A program made the position numbers and the translations under genes. A DNA stretch of 64,000 bases from Azorinus chamasolen (taxonomy: Eukaryota; Mollusca; Bivalvia; Cardiida; Solecurtidae): positions 23,698,845-23,762,844 of the forward strand of contig OY755238.1 in the NCBI GenBank assembly GCA_963576725.1, given 5' to 3'. The notes beneath the pieces were generated by a model. That model was not told the DNA's origin, searched no databases, and saw only the letters and a program-made list of their open reading frames with translations. Positions 62,121 through 64,000 of this stretch are shown piece by piece (the stretch's first letter is position 1; every line of letters starts with the position of its first letter).

Positions 62121-62465
62121 TGATGGTGCATGTTACAATTGATGGCAGCGGTGGGATGAAGACATTGAGACAATTGCCGGACTGGAATTGCCATACCCAT
62201 GGTTATTTCCCAGGCCAAATCTTTGGTCGAGATTTCTCGGAGGGGGAAGTAATGTAACAGCGAGGCTGTTAGGTATATATTCTCTATAAACCCTCCTTGC
62301 AAGTGTTAGGTATATATTCTCTATAAACCCTCCTTGCAAGTGAGCTAGCTCTTCGGCGACGTGGCTAATGTAACAGCGAGGCTGTTAAGTATATAAGCGC
62401 TATAAACTCTCCTTGCCAGGGAGTTAACTCTTTGGCGACATGGTTTAAGTGCTTGGAAATGTTGC

Positions 62466-62521
62466 AAAGTTAAGCAACAGTCTGTGCGGCTACTGGCTGG
62501 ATTGGTGACCGCCAGGGATTG
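62466..62521 (+). pseudogene. 5S rRNA-like segment, copy 2
   Basis: As copy 1 with one change in the control region (TGGATTGGTGACCGCCAGGG). Confidence 0.8.
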
Positions 62522-62754
62522 CCGATGGTGCACGTTACAATGGGTGGCAGTGGTGGGATGAAGACAATTGCCTGACTGGAATAGCCTTACCCATGGTTCT
62601 TTCCCAGGCCAAATCTCTGGTTGAGATTTCTCGGAGGGGAAAGTAATTTAACAGCGAGGCTGTTAAGTATAAAGTCACTATATAAGTGCTATAAACTCTC
62701 CTTGCCAGGGAGTTAACTCTTTGGTGATGTGGTTTAAGTGCTTGGAAATGTTGC

Positions 62755-62810
62755 AAAGTTAAGCAACAGTCTGTATGGCTACTGGCTGGATGGGTGACCG
62801 CCAGGGATTG
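62755..62810 (+). pseudogene. 5S rRNA-like segment, copy 3
   Basis: As copy 1; box C intact (TGGATGGGTGACCGCCAGGG). Confidence 0.8.
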
Positions 62811-62830
62811 TCGATGGTGCACCTTACAAT

Positions 62831-63350
62831 ATGTTTTATAAGATCGTTCATGGTTTAGTCACCGTCCCATTACTATCGTATCTCCAGAGACCTGTGAGAA
62901 TGACTTGCCATATGTACCCCTTATCATTTTGTCAAATACATACCTCTGTAAACTACTTTAAGTATTTGTTTTTCTCTTGTACAGTGGTCATGTGGAACAT
63001 CTAAATTGCCAGCATCTGCAGTAATGCAGTCAGATCTAGAGAGGTTCAAATCAGTATTATACCGCTCTCTTATTCCAAACCGCCCCTGAAGGTCTGGAAT
63101 CGAGAGTTTTATCTGATTTTAATCCTCACCTTGATTTAACACCTATCTTACTATACTCTTCCTCTCTATTCCACTTTTGAAGTCTAACTTTCACAACTTT
63201 TATAGCTTTTATTCTCGCACGGCGTGCACCTTTCATGTGTTCAAATCTTATCAGCATCAGGAAGGTTTATATGATTTGAAAACATATCCTCAATGTTTGC
63301 AGGGGCCTAAGCCATACAGAGACGATCGAGGCTAAAACTAGGAAAGTGCA
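62831..63350 (+). pseudogene. LINE 3'-terminal remnant
   Basis: Frame MFYKIVHGLVTVPLLSYLQR, then SFCQIHTSVNYFKYLFFSCT, VVMWN, a stop or frameshift, then LPASAVMQSDLERFKSVLYR: the typical C-terminus of LINE-encoded RT proteins. Followed by a 3' UTR with GCACGGCGTGCACCTTTCAT. Confidence 0.75.
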
Positions 63351-63517
63351 TTTATATTTTGCAATCTTGTGCTAAGGCTCGTAATTGGTTAGTGGATCCT
63401 CCATATTTTGATCATGCCATTTTCAAAGTCAGGGCCTCAAGTAGCCTTTTTCTTGTCGCCATCACTTTCGCCAAATGGGGAAAATGTTCACCAATTCCAT
63501 TATGAAATAAGTGTTTC

Positions 63518-63661
63518 TTAACCCATTTCCTCATAGGCTATTTTTAGACACAACCTCTTTGAATAAATCTACCGAAAAGGAGCATTAACTAGAGAAAAGG
63601 AAACTTTTAGAATTTTGTAATTTGAAACAATTGTGATAAATAGAGCATTTGCTTCTATTGG
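63518..63661 (+). mobile_element. Left half of a T4 element ending at the apex
   Basis: TTAACCCATTTCCTCATAGG to ATAGAGCATTTGCTTCTATTGG, where it stops and the satellite starts. Confidence 0.85.
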
Positions 63662-64000
63662 AAAGGTCAAATAGTAGGAAAACCTTGTGAACACTCTAGA
63701 GGTCACAATTTTAGCCCAATTTTCATGAAACTTGGTCAGAATGATTGTCTTGATAAAATCTCGGAGGAGTTTGAAAAGTGGGTTACGTGGGGTAAAAAAC
63801 TAGGTCACTAGGTCAAACAGTAGAAAAACCTTGTGAACACTCTAGTGGTCACAATTTTAGTCCAATCTTCATGAAACTTGGTCAGAATGAATGTCTTGGT
63901 AAAATCTCGGATGAGTTCGAAAGTGGGTCAAGTTGGGTTAAAAACTAGGTCACTAGGTCAAAACAGTAGAAAAACCTTGTGAACACTCTAGTGGTCACAC
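63662..64000 (+). repeat. 146-bp satellite, over 2 copies, continues past the window
   Basis: GGTCAAACAGTAGAAAAACC-type starts at 63665, 63811 and 63956. Units share CTTGTGAACACTCTAGTGGT and ATGAAACTTGGTCAGAATGA and end CTAGGTCACTAGGTCA. Confidence 0.92.

Larger units (their letters stand above)
61875..62830 (+). repeat. Tandem array with 5S rRNA-derived units
   Basis: Two unit types alternate. Short: TGTAACAGCGAGGCT... at 61875-61965 and 62254-62368. Long: 61966-62253, 62369-62645 and 62646-62830, each starting with the hairpin TAACAGCGAGGCTGTTA, TATATAAGCGCTATAAAC and CTCCTTGCCAGGGAGTTAA, then a 5S-like body. Period of the long unit about 280-290 bp. Confidence 0.85.

Noticed and set aside
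62021..62822. Repeated minus-strand frames containing SLAVTLLPPP-like sequence
   Set aside because: They recur only because the 5S-derived unit is tandemly repeated; no start, splice or domain evidence.

Overview
This window looks like animal genomic DNA from a lophotrochozoan, most plausibly a bivalve mollusc. The organism call is inference from the AT-rich intron style, spliced metazoan genes and the repeat types. Only a few percent is coding. The rest is introns and intergenic DNA filled with short inverted-repeat elements (MITEs), minisatellites, tRNA- and 5S-derived repeats and broken LINEs. Genes: (1) 518-27459, plus strand, the last 15 coding exons (637 codons plus stop) of MARCHF6/TEB4, the ER membrane E3 ubiquitin ligase; the RING-CH exons lie left of the window. 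(2) 11561-11749, plus strand, a well-preserved U2 snRNA sequence inside the 8.4 kb intron between exons f6 and f7 of MARCHF6. (3) 43488-40130, minus strand, a complete two-exon cytosolic HSP70 (635 aa, ends EEVD) with two perfect four-unit heat-shock elements, CCAAT boxes and a TATA box upstream. (4) 55831-53906, minus strand, the last two exons of an unidentified single-pass membrane protein. MARCHF6 and HSP70 converge; the 12.7 kb between them is almost all repeats. Repeat layout: I count roughly 70-80 hairpin-cored elements or fragments. Names used here: T1-T9 are about 200-270 bp, start TTAACCC and end GGGTTAA; where one sits inside another element the TTAA is duplicated, as expected for piggyBac-type insertion. 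T1 begins CCCTTTCCCTCATATAAAC and ends AACAGGGAAAGGG; T2 begins CCCTTTACTCCATGAATATT; T3 begins CCCTTTCCCTGTTCAATATT; T4 begins CCCATTCCCTCATAGGC; T5 begins CCCTTTCGCTGCC; T6 begins CCCTTAGCCTGCC; T7 begins CCCTTCGCTTGCT; T8 begins CCCATTTGCTCCC; T9 begins CCCTTTACCTGATAG. P1-P5 are about 190-210 bp (P5 363 bp with an insert), flanked by TA and bounded by CAGTAAAACC-like ends, as in Tc1/mariner-pogo MITEs; they differ just inside the end (P1 CTCTATAACGG, P2 CTCTAAACCGG, P3 TGTCTTAAGCGACC, P4 TCGATTATTCGAAC, P5 CTCCCTCTCTTCAAC). E is a further palindromic family (terminal GAGGTCCAGATAAGATGC) and I is another (terminal GGGTCCATGCTTATAAAA). The most unusual signal is that many of these families, with different termini and different target sites, carry a long central hairpin with the same palindromic apex, GCTCCTATAGGAGC or a one- to two-base variant, and several chimeric copies switch family exactly at that apex. 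At the right end (56 kb onward) one T3 copy holds a tRNA-SINE and a 2.1 kb LINE; further right are two tRNA-like repeat units, a tandem array of 5S rRNA-derived units that runs into a LINE 3' remnant, and a 146-bp satellite that continues past the window.
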